Assembly: GCF_001557115.1 (NCBI RefSeq)
Contig: NZ_LSKQ01000266.1
Coordinates: 1-17,934 of the forward strand
Length of the DNA: 17,934 bases
Origin: Erythrobacter sp. CCH5-A1
Lineage (GTDB): Bacteria; Pseudomonadota; Alphaproteobacteria; Sphingomonadales; Sphingomonadaceae
Direction of reading: 5' to 3'
Under the pieces are notes generated by a model. It was not told the origin of the DNA, searched no databases, and saw only the letters and a list, made by a program, of their open reading frames with translations. Position numbers and translations under genes: made by a program. Positions 1 to 8,254 of this stretch are shown piece by piece; positions within the stretch are counted from its first letter, which is position 1, and every line of letters starts with the position of its first letter.

Positions 1-308
1 GCTCGCGTCAAGCTAACCCGCTGGCACCACTCAACTTAATTTCGGATCAGGCTCTTAGGGTACAGGGCATTGGCAAGCTCGATGGTTGATGCCGCTCACC
101 GTGATTGCCTGCTTGATTGAACGAATGTCCGCCATGAGGGCGCTCTTCCGACGTAGGTGAATTTGTGACGTAGGGCATGGTAGGATATGATACGATACTG
201 CTTCTTATTGTTCAGTCCCACTATTCACGGATGCATCTAAGTAACTGACGTTTATAATAATTATGGTGGAAAGCCGCGCTCTTAATCAGCGGTTCCGAGC
301 CGTGACGC
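1..308. other. Gene-free edge of integrated element
   Basis: No convincing coding region is seen here on either strand; frames are short and broken by stops. By eye the base composition is clearly more AT-rich than the chromosome right of the tRNA, notably around 180-265, which fits foreign DNA inside the element. An 8-bp direct repeat GACGTAGG occurs at 150-157 and 167-174 (17-bp period). I searched for a copy of the tRNA-Met 3' end, which would mark the other attachment site, and did not find one. The element therefore continues to the left. Confidence 0.5.
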
Positions 309-1634
309 TTATCGCGAAGCCGCCCAACGAGGGCGCTGCCAATACGGCTGTCTCCGGTCGCTCGGCGGCAAGCGCTGGATGGGCGCAGAACAGCCCGTGA
401 GCTGTGAGAACTCGATAGGATCCTTCTCGACATCCGACACTGCGGTTGCCGCGTCGATCACGTCGGCCCAATCTTGCAGCATCCGCCTTCGCGGGGTGAG
501 ATAGAGCGCGCTGTTATAGGCGCCGCGCACTTCGTCCTCATCCTCGTGGGCGAGCGCCATCTCGATCCAGTCGGGCTTGTAGCGTTCGGCTTCGTTCGCC
601 CAGGTCGAGCCGAGCCCCCGAAACCCATGCACCGTCTGCCGGCCAAGATAGCCCATGCGGTAGCAGGCATAGATCATGGTGTTCTCGGAAATAGGCTTTC
701 CAGGCTTGGCTCCGGGAAAGAGGAACGCATCGTTCGTCGCCTGCAAGCGGCGCTGAACGATCATTGCGGCCTGGCGGGACAGCGGAACAAGATGCTCACG
801 TTCCATCTTCATGCGCTCCGGCGACAGACGCCATAGCGGGTTCGGTCCATAGAGATCCTCGAACTCGTCCCTGGCCGCGAAGCGGGTTTCGCTGGTTCGG
901 ACCCATGTGAGCAAGGTGAACAGCAGCGCGTCACGGGTGATCTCGCGGCGGCGCGGCGTGTCCTCGCCGTCATAGGCGAAGATCGCCCGCACCAGCTTCG
1001 GAAACTCCGCGAGCGGCACGCGCGCCATGTGCCTGACGGGCGGCTTGGGCTTGAGCGCATCGTTGAGGCCGAGCGTCGGATCGATGGTCGCCCAGCCGCT
1101 CGCGATCGCGAAGCGATAGATCTGGCTGACGTTCTGCTTGAGGCGACGGGCGATATCGAGGGCGCCGCGCGCTTCGACCGCGCGGATCATCTCGAGAATC
1201 TCGGGCGGGTCGATTTCCGTGATCGGACGCTTCCCGATGACCGGAAAGACGTCGCGCTCCATCCGGTTGATGACGCGCAGGGCATGGGCCGAGTCCAGCC
1301 CTTCAATACGATTGGCGTGCCAGGCCCGCGCAATCTCTTCGAACAGCTTGAGCGCGGCCCTCTGCTTCTTCGCCCGCTTCCTGGCCTCGGCGGGGTCCTC
1401 ACCCTGATCGAGCAGCCGCTTGGCTTCGGTCCGCTTCTCGCGGGCGATCGCCAGCGTGACGGTCGGATATTTGCCGAAGCTCAGCAGTTTTTCCTTGCCG
1501 TCGAAGCGGTATTTCAGGCGCCAGAGCTTCGATCCGTTCGGCTGGACGAGCAGGTGCAGGCCTTCTCCATCGGACAGCTTGTAGGGGCGCTGCCGCTTGG
1601 TGGCGTATTTGACCTCAAGTTCTTTCAAAGCCAT
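309..1634 (-). CDS. Tyrosine-type site-specific integrase (P4/DUF4102 type)
   Basis: This integrase cuts and rejoins DNA at attachment sites to insert or excise a genomic island or prophage-like element. The 441-aa protein is full length. Residues 1-90 form the N-terminal arm-type DNA-binding domain (YKLSDGEGLHLLVQPNGSK, then LSFGKYPTVTLAIAR). Residues 95-190 form a core-binding domain, and 205-395 the catalytic domain. The catalytic set is complete: R246 (TWVRTSET), K276 (RMKMER), H336 and R339 (HGFR), H363 (LAHEDE) and nucleophile Y373 (GAYNSALYL). I chose the ATG at 1634 because it begins the family-typical MALKELEVKYATK; the frame stays open upstream through attachment-site repeats. About 40 residues after the catalytic domain look unconserved. 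The gene lies just downstream of a tRNA-Met gene and is transcribed away from it, with repeats in between that probably serve as its own binding sites. Confidence 0.95.
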   Translation of the reverse strand: MALKELEVKYATKRQRPYKLSDGEGLHLLVQPNGSKLWRLKYRFDGKEKLLSFGKYPTVTLAIAREKRTEAKRLLDQGEDPAEARKRAKKQRAALKLFEEIARAWHANRIEGLDSAHALRVINRMERDVFPVIGKRPITEIDPPEILEMIRAVEARGALDIARRLKQNVSQIYRFAIASGWATIDPTLGLNDALKPKPPVRHMARVPLAEFPKLVRAIFAYDGEDTPRRREITRDALLFTLLTWVRTSETRFAARDEFEDLYGPNPLWRLSPERMKMEREHLVPLSRQAAMIVQRRLQATNDAFLFPGAKPGKPISENTMIYACYRMGYLGRQTVHGFRGLGSTWANEAERYKPDWIEMALAHEDEDEVRGAYNSALYLTPRRRMLQDWADVIDAATAVSDVEKDPIEFSQLTGCSAPIQRLPPSDRRQPYWQRPRWAASR

Positions 1635-1635
1635 C

Positions 1636-1690
1636 TGGGGGTATCGCCTGTTTTGGGGACAGCCGAAAAATACCCCCAAAATACCCCCAA
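1636..1690. repeat. Integrase arm-type repeats (TGGGGGTAT family)
   Basis: An 11-bp unit AATACCCCCAA is repeated head to tail without a gap at 1669-1679 and 1680-1690. An inverted copy of its core, TGGGGGTAT, lies at 1636-1644, immediately before the integrase start codon. A weaker partial copy (TTTTGGGG) is at 1651-1658. Direct and inverted short repeats between an integrase gene and its tRNA target are typical of arm-type integrase binding sites. Their position over the int start also allows autoregulation. Binding is inferred; the repeats are seen directly. Confidence 0.65.
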
Positions 1691-1710
1691 TCCAAATCGC
1701 CGTGGGTGGC

Positions 1711-1750
1711 CGCAGCGGGTCGCACCGGGACGCCGGCGTACGCAACGGGA
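1711..1750. repeat. Ten-bp-period repeat ladder next to attachment site
   Basis: Decamers CGCAGCGGGT (1711), CGCACCGGGA (1721), CGCCGGCGTA (1731, degenerate) and CGCAACGGGA (1741) follow one another in exact register, with consensus CGCANCGGGA. A 10-bp period places each unit on nearly the same face of the helix. The array sits between the TGGGGGTAT repeats and the tRNA, so it may be a second class of integrase or excisionase/accessory-factor site. AT-rich CGAAAAAT copies at 1753-1760 and 1774-1781 flank it. Confidence 0.5.
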
Positions 1751-1789
1751 CGCGAAAAATATTTGATTTTCCTCGAAAAATGTCTGCCA

Positions 1790-1807
1790 GTGGCCTCAGT
1801 GGGCCAC
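1790..1807 (-). terminator. Possible tRNA-Met terminator hairpin
   Basis: Reading away from the tRNA on the minus strand, a perfect 6-bp stem GTGGCC/GGCCAC encloses a 6-nt loop. A run of five T follows after about eight bases (1777-1781). The gap before the T-run is longer than in a classical intrinsic terminator. The hairpin would lie on the element side of the junction, so it is only a candidate. Confidence 0.3.
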
Positions 1808-1824
1808 CGGTGGACAATCCGGGA

Positions 1825-1860
1825 TGGTAGCGGAGGAGGGACTCGAACCCCCGACACGCG
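1825..1860 (-). other. Probable attachment site (attL/attR) in tRNA-Met 3' end
   Basis: The integrase gene and its repeats lie directly beyond the tRNA 3' end, and the tRNA stays intact through the CCA. Tyrosine integrases of this type usually recombine within the T-arm/acceptor 3' part of a tRNA gene, leaving a complete gene on one side and a short duplicated 3' segment on the far side. The matching partial copy is not in this window, so the exact crossover interval cannot be set. Confidence 0.55.
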
Positions 1861-1901
1861 GATTATGATTCCGCTGCTCTAACCGGCTGAGCTACTCCGC
1901 C
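1825..1901 (-). tRNA. tRNA-Met (CAU), elongator type
   Basis: A 77-nt cloverleaf with encoded 3' CCA. The acceptor stem GGCGGAG pairs with CTCCGCT (one terminal G-U). The D-arm is GCTCAGCCGGTTAGAGC. The anticodon arm is GCGGA-ATCATAA-TCCGC with CAT at its centre. The T-arm carries GGTTCGAGTCC. CAU could also mean tRNA-Ile2 (lysidine-modified), but the GCGGA anticodon stem and the GTGTCGGGGG segment match the elongator Met type as I know it. The initiator type is excluded because position 1 pairs and the anticodon stem lacks three consecutive G-C pairs. It serves as the insertion site of the neighbouring element. Confidence 0.93.
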
Positions 1902-1964
1902 CCATGGGCATCCGGGCGGGTGTCCGGCCGGATTCGGCGCCGGGTGTCCCCAGCGCGAGGCGCG

Positions 1965-1993
1965 CCATTAGGGCGGCGTGGGCCCGGGGTCAA
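1965..1993 (-). promoter_or_regulatory. Sigma-70-type promoter of tRNA-Met
   Basis: On the minus strand TTGACC (1993-1988) is followed, after exactly 17 bases, by TAATGG (1970-1965). Transcription would begin near 1958, about 56 nt before the mature tRNA. The -35 matches five of six consensus bases and the spacing is ideal. The promoter lies on the chromosome side, so the tRNA keeps its own expression after integration. Confidence 0.6.
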
Positions 1994-2012
1994 GCCCCTT
2001 GGGAGGGCCCGG

Positions 2013-2543
2013 CTACCACCGCTCGCGGCCGCGGAAGGCGCAGGTCTTGATCTCCTCCCAGGGTCCCCCGCAGTAGCGGTGCAGCGCCAGCGCGGGGAAG
2101 GCGAAGCGGCCCTTGGCGGACCACGGCGCCAGCATCGCCGGAAGCGTCGCCTGGAGCGCGCGCGCTGCGTCCTTGGTGACCTTGTTCTGGATCGTGATGT
2201 GCGGGCGCGGCTCGTGGAGATCCTGCACGGTGAGGCTGCCGCGGAAATGCTCCGAGATCCCCTGCCGCAGCGCGAGCAGCTGCGGCGCATCGAGCGCGAT
2301 TGCGGTGCCCTTCCCCAAGTCCATCACCCCCTTCACCGCCCCCTCGGGGGCGGCGAATTCAGCGGCGAGCCGGGGCAGGTAGTCGCGCAATTCATCGAGC
2401 AGCGAGGGCGCGAAGGCGTGGAACAGGGTCACATGCGCGTGGAGGTGGTTCTTTTCGGCCGGGTAGTGCGCGCGGCGCAGACCTTCGGCAAAGGCCTGGA
2501 GATCGCGCGGAAGAACGGCGGTCAGGATGAACGGCTGGGGCAT
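2013..2543 (-). CDS. 2H phosphoesterase / 2'-5' RNA ligase-like protein
   Basis: A 176-aa soluble protein with the two hallmark HxT motifs of the 2H phosphoesterase fold: H37-V-T39 (HAHVTLFH) and H115-I-T117 (RPHITIQNK). Each motif supplies one His and one Thr to a symmetric active site that acts on 2',3'-cyclic or 2'-5' phosphodiesters in RNA or small nucleotides. Family members include ThpR, YjcG and plant CPDases; the substrate here cannot be told. The start ATG at 2543 (MPQPFILTAVLP) is preferred because family members begin just before this first beta strand; the frame extends 14 codons further up. It follows mltG on the same strand with a 75-bp gap and may belong to that transcript. Confidence 0.82.
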   Translation of the reverse strand: MPQPFILTAVLPRDLQAFAEGLRRAHYPAEKNHLHAHVTLFHAFAPSLLDELRDYLPRLAAEFAAPEGAVKGVMDLGKGTAIALDAPQLLALRQGISEHFRGSLTVQDLHEPRPHITIQNKVTKDAARALQATLPAMLAPWSAKGRFAFPALALHRYCGGPWEEIKTCAFRGRERW

Positions 2544-2618
2544 AATTGTCTGTTCGCGCGGCCGACCCGCAAATCCGGTTCCCACCTTTGCTGGCCGCGC
2601 TGCGCCCTCCAGCCTTAC

Positions 2619-3581
2619 CTACATCTCGCCCCGTTCTCTTCGGATCGCATACCACTTGGCGACATTGGCGTTGTGCTCGGCGAGCGTGCTGGCGAACCAG
2701 TGTCCGCCGGTTCCGTCGGCGACCATGAACAGGGCGCTCGTCGCCTCGGGGTTCATCACCGCCGCGATGCTGTCGCGGCCCGGGTTGGTAATCGGACCCT
2801 CGGGCAGCCCCGTGCGGGTATAGGTGTTGTAGCCGTTGACCGCGGCGATCTCGGACTGGTTGATGCGCCGGCCGAGCGGCTTGCCCTTGGTGATCGGGTA
2901 GATGATCGTCGGGTCAGCCTGAAGCTTCATGCCGGTGCGCACGCGGTTCGAATAGAGGCCCGCGACCATCCGCCGCTCCTCGGGCTTGCCGGTCTCCTTC
3001 TCGACAATAGAGGCGAGGATCAGTGCCTCGCGCATGGTCGTGACCGGGATGCCGGGCGCGCGCTTGGCCCACTCCTCGGCGAGCGCCTTGTCCATCGCCG
3101 CCTGCATCTGCTCGACCAGCCTGGCGCGGGGCTGGCCGCGCTCGAAGCTGTAGGTGTCGGGCAGAATCGAGCCTTCGGGCGGCACCGGAATCTCGCCGGT
3201 CAGCAGCGGCTCGCCCATAAGCCGTTCCCACACCAGGATCGAGGGCATGCCCTCGGGGATGGTGACGAAGCGGCGGATAACGTCACCCGACTGGAAGGCT
3301 TCGAGGATGTCGCCCTGGCTCATCCCGGGCTTGAGCAGGAACTCGCCCGCCTGGATCGGCGCGGACGAGCCAAAGATCCGCGCATTGAGCATGAAGCCGG
3401 AGGCCGAGGAGACAAGTCCCTCCGCCTCAAGCTTGGCCGCGACGGTGCCGACCGACGCCCCGGCGGGGATCGTGAAGGGCGTGTCCTTGGCGATCGTCGC
3501 CGAGCCGAGAAACGTCCACGCCAGCACCAGCCCCGCCGCGGCAAGGCCCAGCACCAGCAGCACGAGACCCCGCATGCGCAT
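2619..3581 (-). CDS. mltG: Endolytic murein transglycosylase MltG (YceG-like)
   Basis: MltG cleaves nascent peptidoglycan glycan strands at the inner membrane and so sets strand length. The 320-aa protein has one N-terminal membrane anchor (residues 5-25, GLVLLVLGLAAAGLVLAW). A LysM-like subdomain follows (about 33-105), then the YceG catalytic domain. The catalytic Glu is E194 in ILASIVEKET. Further family motifs are LQADPTIIYP, NTYTRTGLPEGPITNPG and a C-terminal GTGGHWFASTLAEHN. The length is usual for the family. The gene starts just after the fabF stop: GTG at 3584 and ATG at 3581 are both in frame, which suggests translational coupling; I use the ATG. The acpP-fabF-mltG order is widespread in Proteobacteria, with pabC absent here. 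Confidence 0.96.
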   Translation of the reverse strand: MRMRGLVLLVLGLAAAGLVLAWTFLGSATIAKDTPFTIPAGASVGTVAAKLEAEGLVSSASGFMLNARIFGSSAPIQAGEFLLKPGMSQGDILEAFQSGDVIRRFVTIPEGMPSILVWERLMGEPLLTGEIPVPPEGSILPDTYSFERGQPRARLVEQMQAAMDKALAEEWAKRAPGIPVTTMREALILASIVEKETGKPEERRMVAGLYSNRVRTGMKLQADPTIIYPITKGKPLGRRINQSEIAAVNGYNTYTRTGLPEGPITNPGRDSIAAVMNPEATSALFMVADGTGGHWFASTLAEHNANVAKWYAIRRERGEM

Positions 3582-3588
3582 CACGGTG

Positions 3589-4848
3589 TCAGTCCAGCTT
3601 CTGCATGATGATCGAGGCGTTGGTGCCGCCGAAGCCGAAGCTGTTGTTCAGCACTGCGCGGACCTGCCGCTTCTTCGCAACCAGCGGCACGAGGTCGATG
3701 CCCTCGGTGCCGTCATCGGGATCGTGGAGGTTCAGCGTCGGCGGGACGATCTGGTCGCGCATCGCGAGGATGCAGAAGATCGCCTCGACCGCGCCCGCGC
3801 CGCCCAGCAGGTGGCCGATCGCGCTCTTGGTCGAGGACATCGACGCGCCGCCGAGGTCATCGCCCAGCACGCGCTTGATCGCGGCGAGTTCGATGGTGTC
3901 GGCCATGGTCGAGGTGCCGTGGGCGTTGATGTAGTCGATGTCGCCCGGGCCGAGGCCGGCCTTCTTGAGCGCCATGCGCATGGCGAGTTCCGCGCCGCGG
4001 CCTTCAGGATGCGGGGCGGTAACGTGATAGGCATCGCCCGAGAGGCCATAGCCGGTGACTTCGGCATAGATCTTCGCGCCGCGGGCCTTGGCCCGCTCGT
4101 ATTCCTCGAGCACCACCACGCCCGCGCCCTCGCCCATGACGAAGCCGTCACGGTTCCGGTCATAGGGGCGGCTCGCTTCCTTGGGGCGGTCGTTCATGCT
4201 CATGTTGAGCGCGCGCGCCTGCGCGAAACCGGCGATGCCGAGCGGGTTGACGGTGCTCTCCGCCCCGCCCGCCAGCATGATGTCGGCGTCGTCGGCCATG
4301 ATCATCCGCGCCGCATCGCCGATCGAATGCGCGCCGGTCGAACAGGCGGTCACCACGGCGTGGTTCGGGCCCATGAAGCCGTACTTGATCTGCACCTGGC
4401 CGGTGATGAGGTTGATCAGCCGCCCGTGGACGAAGTGCGGGCTGACCCGGCCGGGGCCGCGCTCGTGGAGGTTGACGCTCTCGATCTCGATCCCAGGCAG
4501 GCCCCCGATGCCCGAACCGATCGAGCAGCCGGTGCGCTCCTTTTCGGCCTGGGTCATGTCGGTGAGCCCGGCGTCTTCCAGCGCCTGACCCGCGGCGTCG
4601 ATGCCGTAGACGATGAAGGGATCGACCTGCCGCTGGATCTTGTGATCGACACGCTTGTCGGGATCGAAGCCCCAGGGGTGATCCTTGGGCTTCACCTCGC
4701 AGGCGATGGTGCACTTCTGGTTCGAGGTATCGAAGCGGGTGATTGGCCCCGCCCCGCTTTCCCCGGCAATGAGGTTCGCCCACGTCGTCTCGACATCGGC
4801 TCCAAGCGGGGTGACGAGGCCAAGCCCGGTTACAACCACACGGCGCAT
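3589..4848 (-). CDS. fabF: 3-oxoacyl-ACP synthase II (FabF)
   Basis: FabF condenses malonyl-ACP with a growing acyl-ACP in fatty-acid elongation in the cytoplasm. The 419-aa length is typical. The Cys-His-His active site is present: C169 in VTACSTGAH, H310 in INAHGTST and H346 in SAIGHLLGGAGAVE. The C-terminal NSFGFGGTNAS loop is also present. The start at ATG 4848 (MRRVVVTGLGLVTPLG) has a good Shine-Dalgarno sequence (GGAG, 7 bases upstream); upstream in-frame codons fall in a repeat and are not credible. Its partner acpP lies immediately upstream on the same strand, separated by a 132-bp spacer with a large inverted repeat. Confidence 0.98.
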   Translation of the reverse strand: MRRVVVTGLGLVTPLGADVETTWANLIAGESGAGPITRFDTSNQKCTIACEVKPKDHPWGFDPDKRVDHKIQRQVDPFIVYGIDAAGQALEDAGLTDMTQAEKERTGCSIGSGIGGLPGIEIESVNLHERGPGRVSPHFVHGRLINLITGQVQIKYGFMGPNHAVVTACSTGAHSIGDAARMIMADDADIMLAGGAESTVNPLGIAGFAQARALNMSMNDRPKEASRPYDRNRDGFVMGEGAGVVVLEEYERAKARGAKIYAEVTGYGLSGDAYHVTAPHPEGRGAELAMRMALKKAGLGPGDIDYINAHGTSTMADTIELAAIKRVLGDDLGGASMSSTKSAIGHLLGGAGAVEAIFCILAMRDQIVPPTLNLHDPDDGTEGIDLVPLVAKKRQVRAVLNNSFGFGGTNASIIMQKLD

Positions 4849-4870
4849 ATCATTCTCCAAAACGCACAAC

Positions 4871-4967
4871 AGGCTCAACCCGTACGGGCTGAGCCTGTCG
4901 AAGCCCCGCTTTGTCCAGCCGGCCCACGGGCCGACGGGCACCCTTCGACACGCTCAGGGCAAACGGG
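4871..4967. repeat. Extragenic inverted repeat between acpP and fabF
   Basis: Two 25-nt arms at 4879-4903 and 4943-4967 are inverted copies of each other. They share the core CTGAGC.TGTCGAAG and differ at about five positions. The left arm is also part of a smaller near-perfect palindrome at 4871-4896 (AGGCTCA...TGAGCCT). The central 39 nt contain a GGCCCACGGGCC hairpin. The CTTCGACA.GCTCAGG wording resembles short dispersed palindromes that I recall from sphingomonad genomes. In RNA it would form a long stem-loop between acpP and fabF, which could adjust their relative expression or stabilise acpP mRNA. Confidence 0.65.
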
Positions 4968-4980
4968 ATAGGTCGGGCGA

Positions 4981-5217
4981 TCAGCCCTTGTGTTCTTCGA
5001 TGTACTTGGTCGCGTCGCCGACCGTGGTGATCTTCTCGGCCGCATCGTCGGGGATTTCGACGCCGAATTCCTCTTCGAAGGCCATCACCAGTTCCACGAT
5101 GTCGAGGCTGTCCGCGCCGAGATCGTCGATGAAGCTCGCATCCTGAGTGACCTTGTCGGCTTCGACGCCGAGATGCTCGACGACAATCTTGGCCACCCGG
5201 TCGGCAGTATCGCTCAT
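4981..5217 (-). CDS. acpP: Acyl carrier protein
   Basis: A 78-aa acidic four-helix protein that carries acyl intermediates on a phosphopantetheine arm. The attachment site is Ser37 in [12 protein letters not shown]. The N-terminus [18 protein letters not shown] and the acidic helix II ([13 protein letters not shown]) are typical of AcpP. The start is fixed by a strong ribosome-binding site (AAGAGGGA, about 8 bases upstream). Expression is usually much higher than that of fabF, and the stem-loop downstream may help create that difference. The presumed promoter lies in 5218-5299, but I could not fix a convincing -35/-10 pair. Confidence 0.98.
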   Translation of the reverse strand: MSDTADRVAKIVVEHLGVEADKVTQDASFIDDLGADSLDIVELVMAFEEEFGVEIPDDAAEKITTVGDATKYIEEHKG

Positions 5218-5255
5218 GGTATTCCCTCTTGAAACTGGGGTTAGATAAGTCGCCC

Positions 5256-5274
5256 CCGCCCTAAAGAAGGGCGG
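5256..5274 (-). other. Stem-loop upstream of acpP
   Basis: A perfect 6-bp stem CCGCCC/GGGCGG with a 7-nt AT-rich loop lies between the end of the TPR-like gene and acpP. It has no T-run on the acpP side, so it is a poor intrinsic terminator. It could end the upstream transcript in a Rho-assisted way or lie in the acpP leader. Confidence 0.35.
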
Positions 5275-5299
5275 TGCGATACGCAAGTGGGCATGACGT

Positions 5300-6283
5300 T
5301 CAGGGGGCCTCGTCGCCGTAATGAATGGAAAGCTGACGCTCGGCGCGGCGGCGCGAGGCGATGCGGGCAAGGCCCTCCTGCGGCTCGAGCTTCCTCGGGC
5401 TGAGCGCGAGCACGGCTTCGTAGCGCGCGGCGGCCTCCTCGAGCGCGCCTTCGCTTTCGCTGCACAGGCCGATGTTGAACAGAACCGTGATATTCTGCGG
5501 GTTGCTCGCCTCCAGCGCCGCGAAGGCGCGGCAGGCTCCGGCCACATCGTTCTTGGTGAGCTTGAGCGCGGCCTTGAAGGCGGCCTGGTCGGGCTTCGAC
5601 ATCCCGCTGCGGCTTTCGAGCACGCGGATATCCTCGGAGCGCTGGCTCGGCGCGAGATCGAAGCGCACCGCATCGGCGAACTGACGGGCGAGTTGTTCCA
5701 CCATCGAATCGACCGAGGGGCTGCCCTTCTCGTCCTTGCAGAAGCGCTGGCTGGCGATGAGCTGGTCGCCCTTGCCATAGAGCAGATCGCCCTCGCGCGC
5801 GACGAGCCGCACCTCGGGCCGCAAGGTCACCTCGCGCGCGCGGCAGGGGTAGGTGACGGTCTTCTTCTCGGTGCATTTGCCGCGCTCGTCGCGCACGGCG
5901 CATTCCTCGACATCCTTGGTGCCGTCGTCACGGTCGCGCCATTCGACCTCGGCGATCCCGCGCATCACCGCGTCGGCGCCGCCGCGATAGGCGGCAGGGT
6001 CCGCGTCGCGGTCATAGGTGTAGGTGGCGCCGCGCGGGGGCTCGGAAAAGGTGAGTTCGAACCACGGGCGCCCTTCGATCACCGCGCCGCGTAGCGCGGT
6101 GTCGATGGCAAAGGCAAGCCGCTCCCCGCCGCGCCCGGCAAAGCCTGCAAGCGCGATCGAACGGGCGCGCGAGGGGGCGTCGGTCCCCGCGGCGTAAATG
6201 CCCTCGACCGGCAGCGTTTCGGCCGCTGCGCCGGTGCACACCAACCCCGCCAGACCCGTTCCGATGATGGTCCAGAATCGCAT
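5300..6283 (-). CDS. Secreted protein with C-terminal TPR-like region, function unknown
   Basis: The 327-aa protein begins with a clear Sec signal peptide ([21 protein letters not shown], cleavage near residue 21), so it is probably periplasmic. A middle part rich in charged residues carries several Cys ([28 protein letters not shown]) that could form disulfides. Residues about 235-310 read as tetratricopeptide-like helices ([45 protein letters not shown]), which suggests protein binding. The ATG at 6283 follows a GAGGGGG ribosome-binding site; an open frame further upstream has no secretion-compatible start. It is transcribed toward acpP with an 82-bp gap and diverges from the deacylase gene. 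I do not recognise a named family. Confidence 0.8.
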   Translation of the reverse strand: MRFWTIIGTGLAGLVCTGAAAETLPVEGIYAAGTDAPSRARSIALAGFAGRGGERLAFAIDTALRGAVIEGRPWFELTFSEPPRGATYTYDRDADPAAYRGGADAVMRGIAEVEWRDRDDGTKDVEECAVRDERGKCTEKKTVTYPCRAREVTLRPEVRLVAREGDLLYGKGDQLIASQRFCKDEKGSPSVDSMVEQLARQFADAVRFDLAPSQRSEDIRVLESRSGMSKPDQAAFKAALKLTKNDVAGACRAFAALEASNPQNITVLFNIGLCSESEGALEEAAARYEAVLALSPRKLEPQEGLARIASRRRAERQLSIHYGDEAP

Positions 6284-6408
6284 CGCCGCCCCCTCGCCTG
6301 CCCTTGCTCCGCAACAGATTTCGCAGTCTTCGCGGCGGCAAACAACCGGCAATCGCACTCGATCTCGGTTCTTGCCAGCCCCCGCGCGCCCATGCCAAGC
6401 ACGCGCCC

Positions 6409-7428
<1,020 letters not shown>

Positions 7429-7531
7429 AGTCTCGCACCGAGAAGCAGGACAAGCTTCGGCTCTGAGCGAGCAGAGGCAGGAACGCCGCCCGCGCGCAGG
7501 TGTTAGGTCAGACCGGTCTCGCCGTACTCGC

Positions 7532-8077
7532 TTAGGCCCCGGCGAATTTCTGGCGCAATCCGCGAAGCTTGCCGAATGCCGCAACGTAGCGGAGCATCAT
7601 CCTGACCCGCTTGATCGAAGTCTTGCCGTAGCCCCGTTCGGTCAGTGAGGCACTGAGGGCATCGACAGCCTCCTTCGACGGCGTGCCGGTCTCGAATGAA
7701 TTGCGAACAGGAGCGGGAAGAGCATACCAGATGTCGGTCCCCTCGTTAGCGGGCACGCCGTCGGACAGAAGCGCCTTCTCGTAAGCCGTCGCTTCGGCAA
7801 GCAACCTCGCACGATCGAACGCAATCTTGCGGGCCTCGTCAGACCAGCTATGCTTATCGCCGCACGAAGCGACGAGGTCGGCCAGCGCCAAAAGGTCATC
7901 GGTCGGTTCGATGTAAGCGGAGGTTATCCCTGCCACCGCAGCATCGCCAATTGCCGATTTCGTCGCCTCCGGAAGCGCGTCGACACAAGACATCGTGCTG
8001 GCGTCAGCGGCCAAAGCCGGGGTCTGAAGGGCGGCGATGCCCAGAATAGCCATTGCCCAACGTGACATCCTAAGCAT
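7532..8077 (-). CDS. Small secreted helical protein, function unknown
   Basis: A 181-aa protein with a Sec signal peptide (WAMAILGIAALQTPALA, cleavage near residue 23). The mature part appears mostly helical and has two Cys (TMSCVDA and VASCGDK) that may form a disulfide. The C-terminal 30 residues are basic (SIKRVRMMLRYVAAFGKLRGLRQKF). The start ATG is supported by an AGGGGG ribosome-binding site 5-10 bases upstream. Its codon use looks less GC-rich than that of neighbouring genes, which hints at recent acquisition or relaxed constraint. It is flanked by short intergenic stretches (7429-7531 and 8078-8254) without genes. I do not recognise a family. Confidence 0.72.
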   Translation of the reverse strand: MLRMSRWAMAILGIAALQTPALAADASTMSCVDALPEATKSAIGDAAVAGITSAYIEPTDDLLALADLVASCGDKHSWSDEARKIAFDRARLLAEATAYEKALLSDGVPANEGTDIWYALPAPVRNSFETGTPSKEAVDALSASLTERGYGKTSIKRVRMMLRYVAAFGKLRGLRQKFAGA

Positions 8078-8254
8078 GTAACCCCCTTTTTTGGCCCTGC
8101 TAATCTTTCAAAGAATACGCGTAACGTCGGCACCGAATTCTAGTGCCGGGAAGATGCCCCGACAAGACGGCCTGCGCTTCCTTAGTCCTGTCAACGGGAT
8201 GGGCCCAAAGCGGACATTCCACTGACGCATTGAGTTTGATGCGGCTTTTCTCGC

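Noticed and set aside
1825..1901. tRNA-Ile2 (CAU) instead of tRNA-Met
   Set aside because: The anticodon is shared, but the anticodon stem GCGGA/TCCGC and variable region match elongator tRNA-Met; identity determinants could still be checked with a tRNA classifier.
1920..4971. Very long open frames on the plus strand (1920-3608 and 3154-4971)
   Set aside because: They lie antisense to fabF, mltG and the 2H gene, lack recognisable domains, and are rich in Arg/Ala/Gly as expected for shadow frames in high-GC DNA.
8128..8148. Hairpin CGGCAC/GTGCCG in the spacer left of aspS
   Set aside because: A 6-bp stem with a 9-nt loop and no T-run; too weak to call a terminator or regulatory element. The nearby AAAGCGGACATTC stretch (about 8208-8220) seemed familiar as a dispersed sphingomonad fragment, but I cannot verify this.
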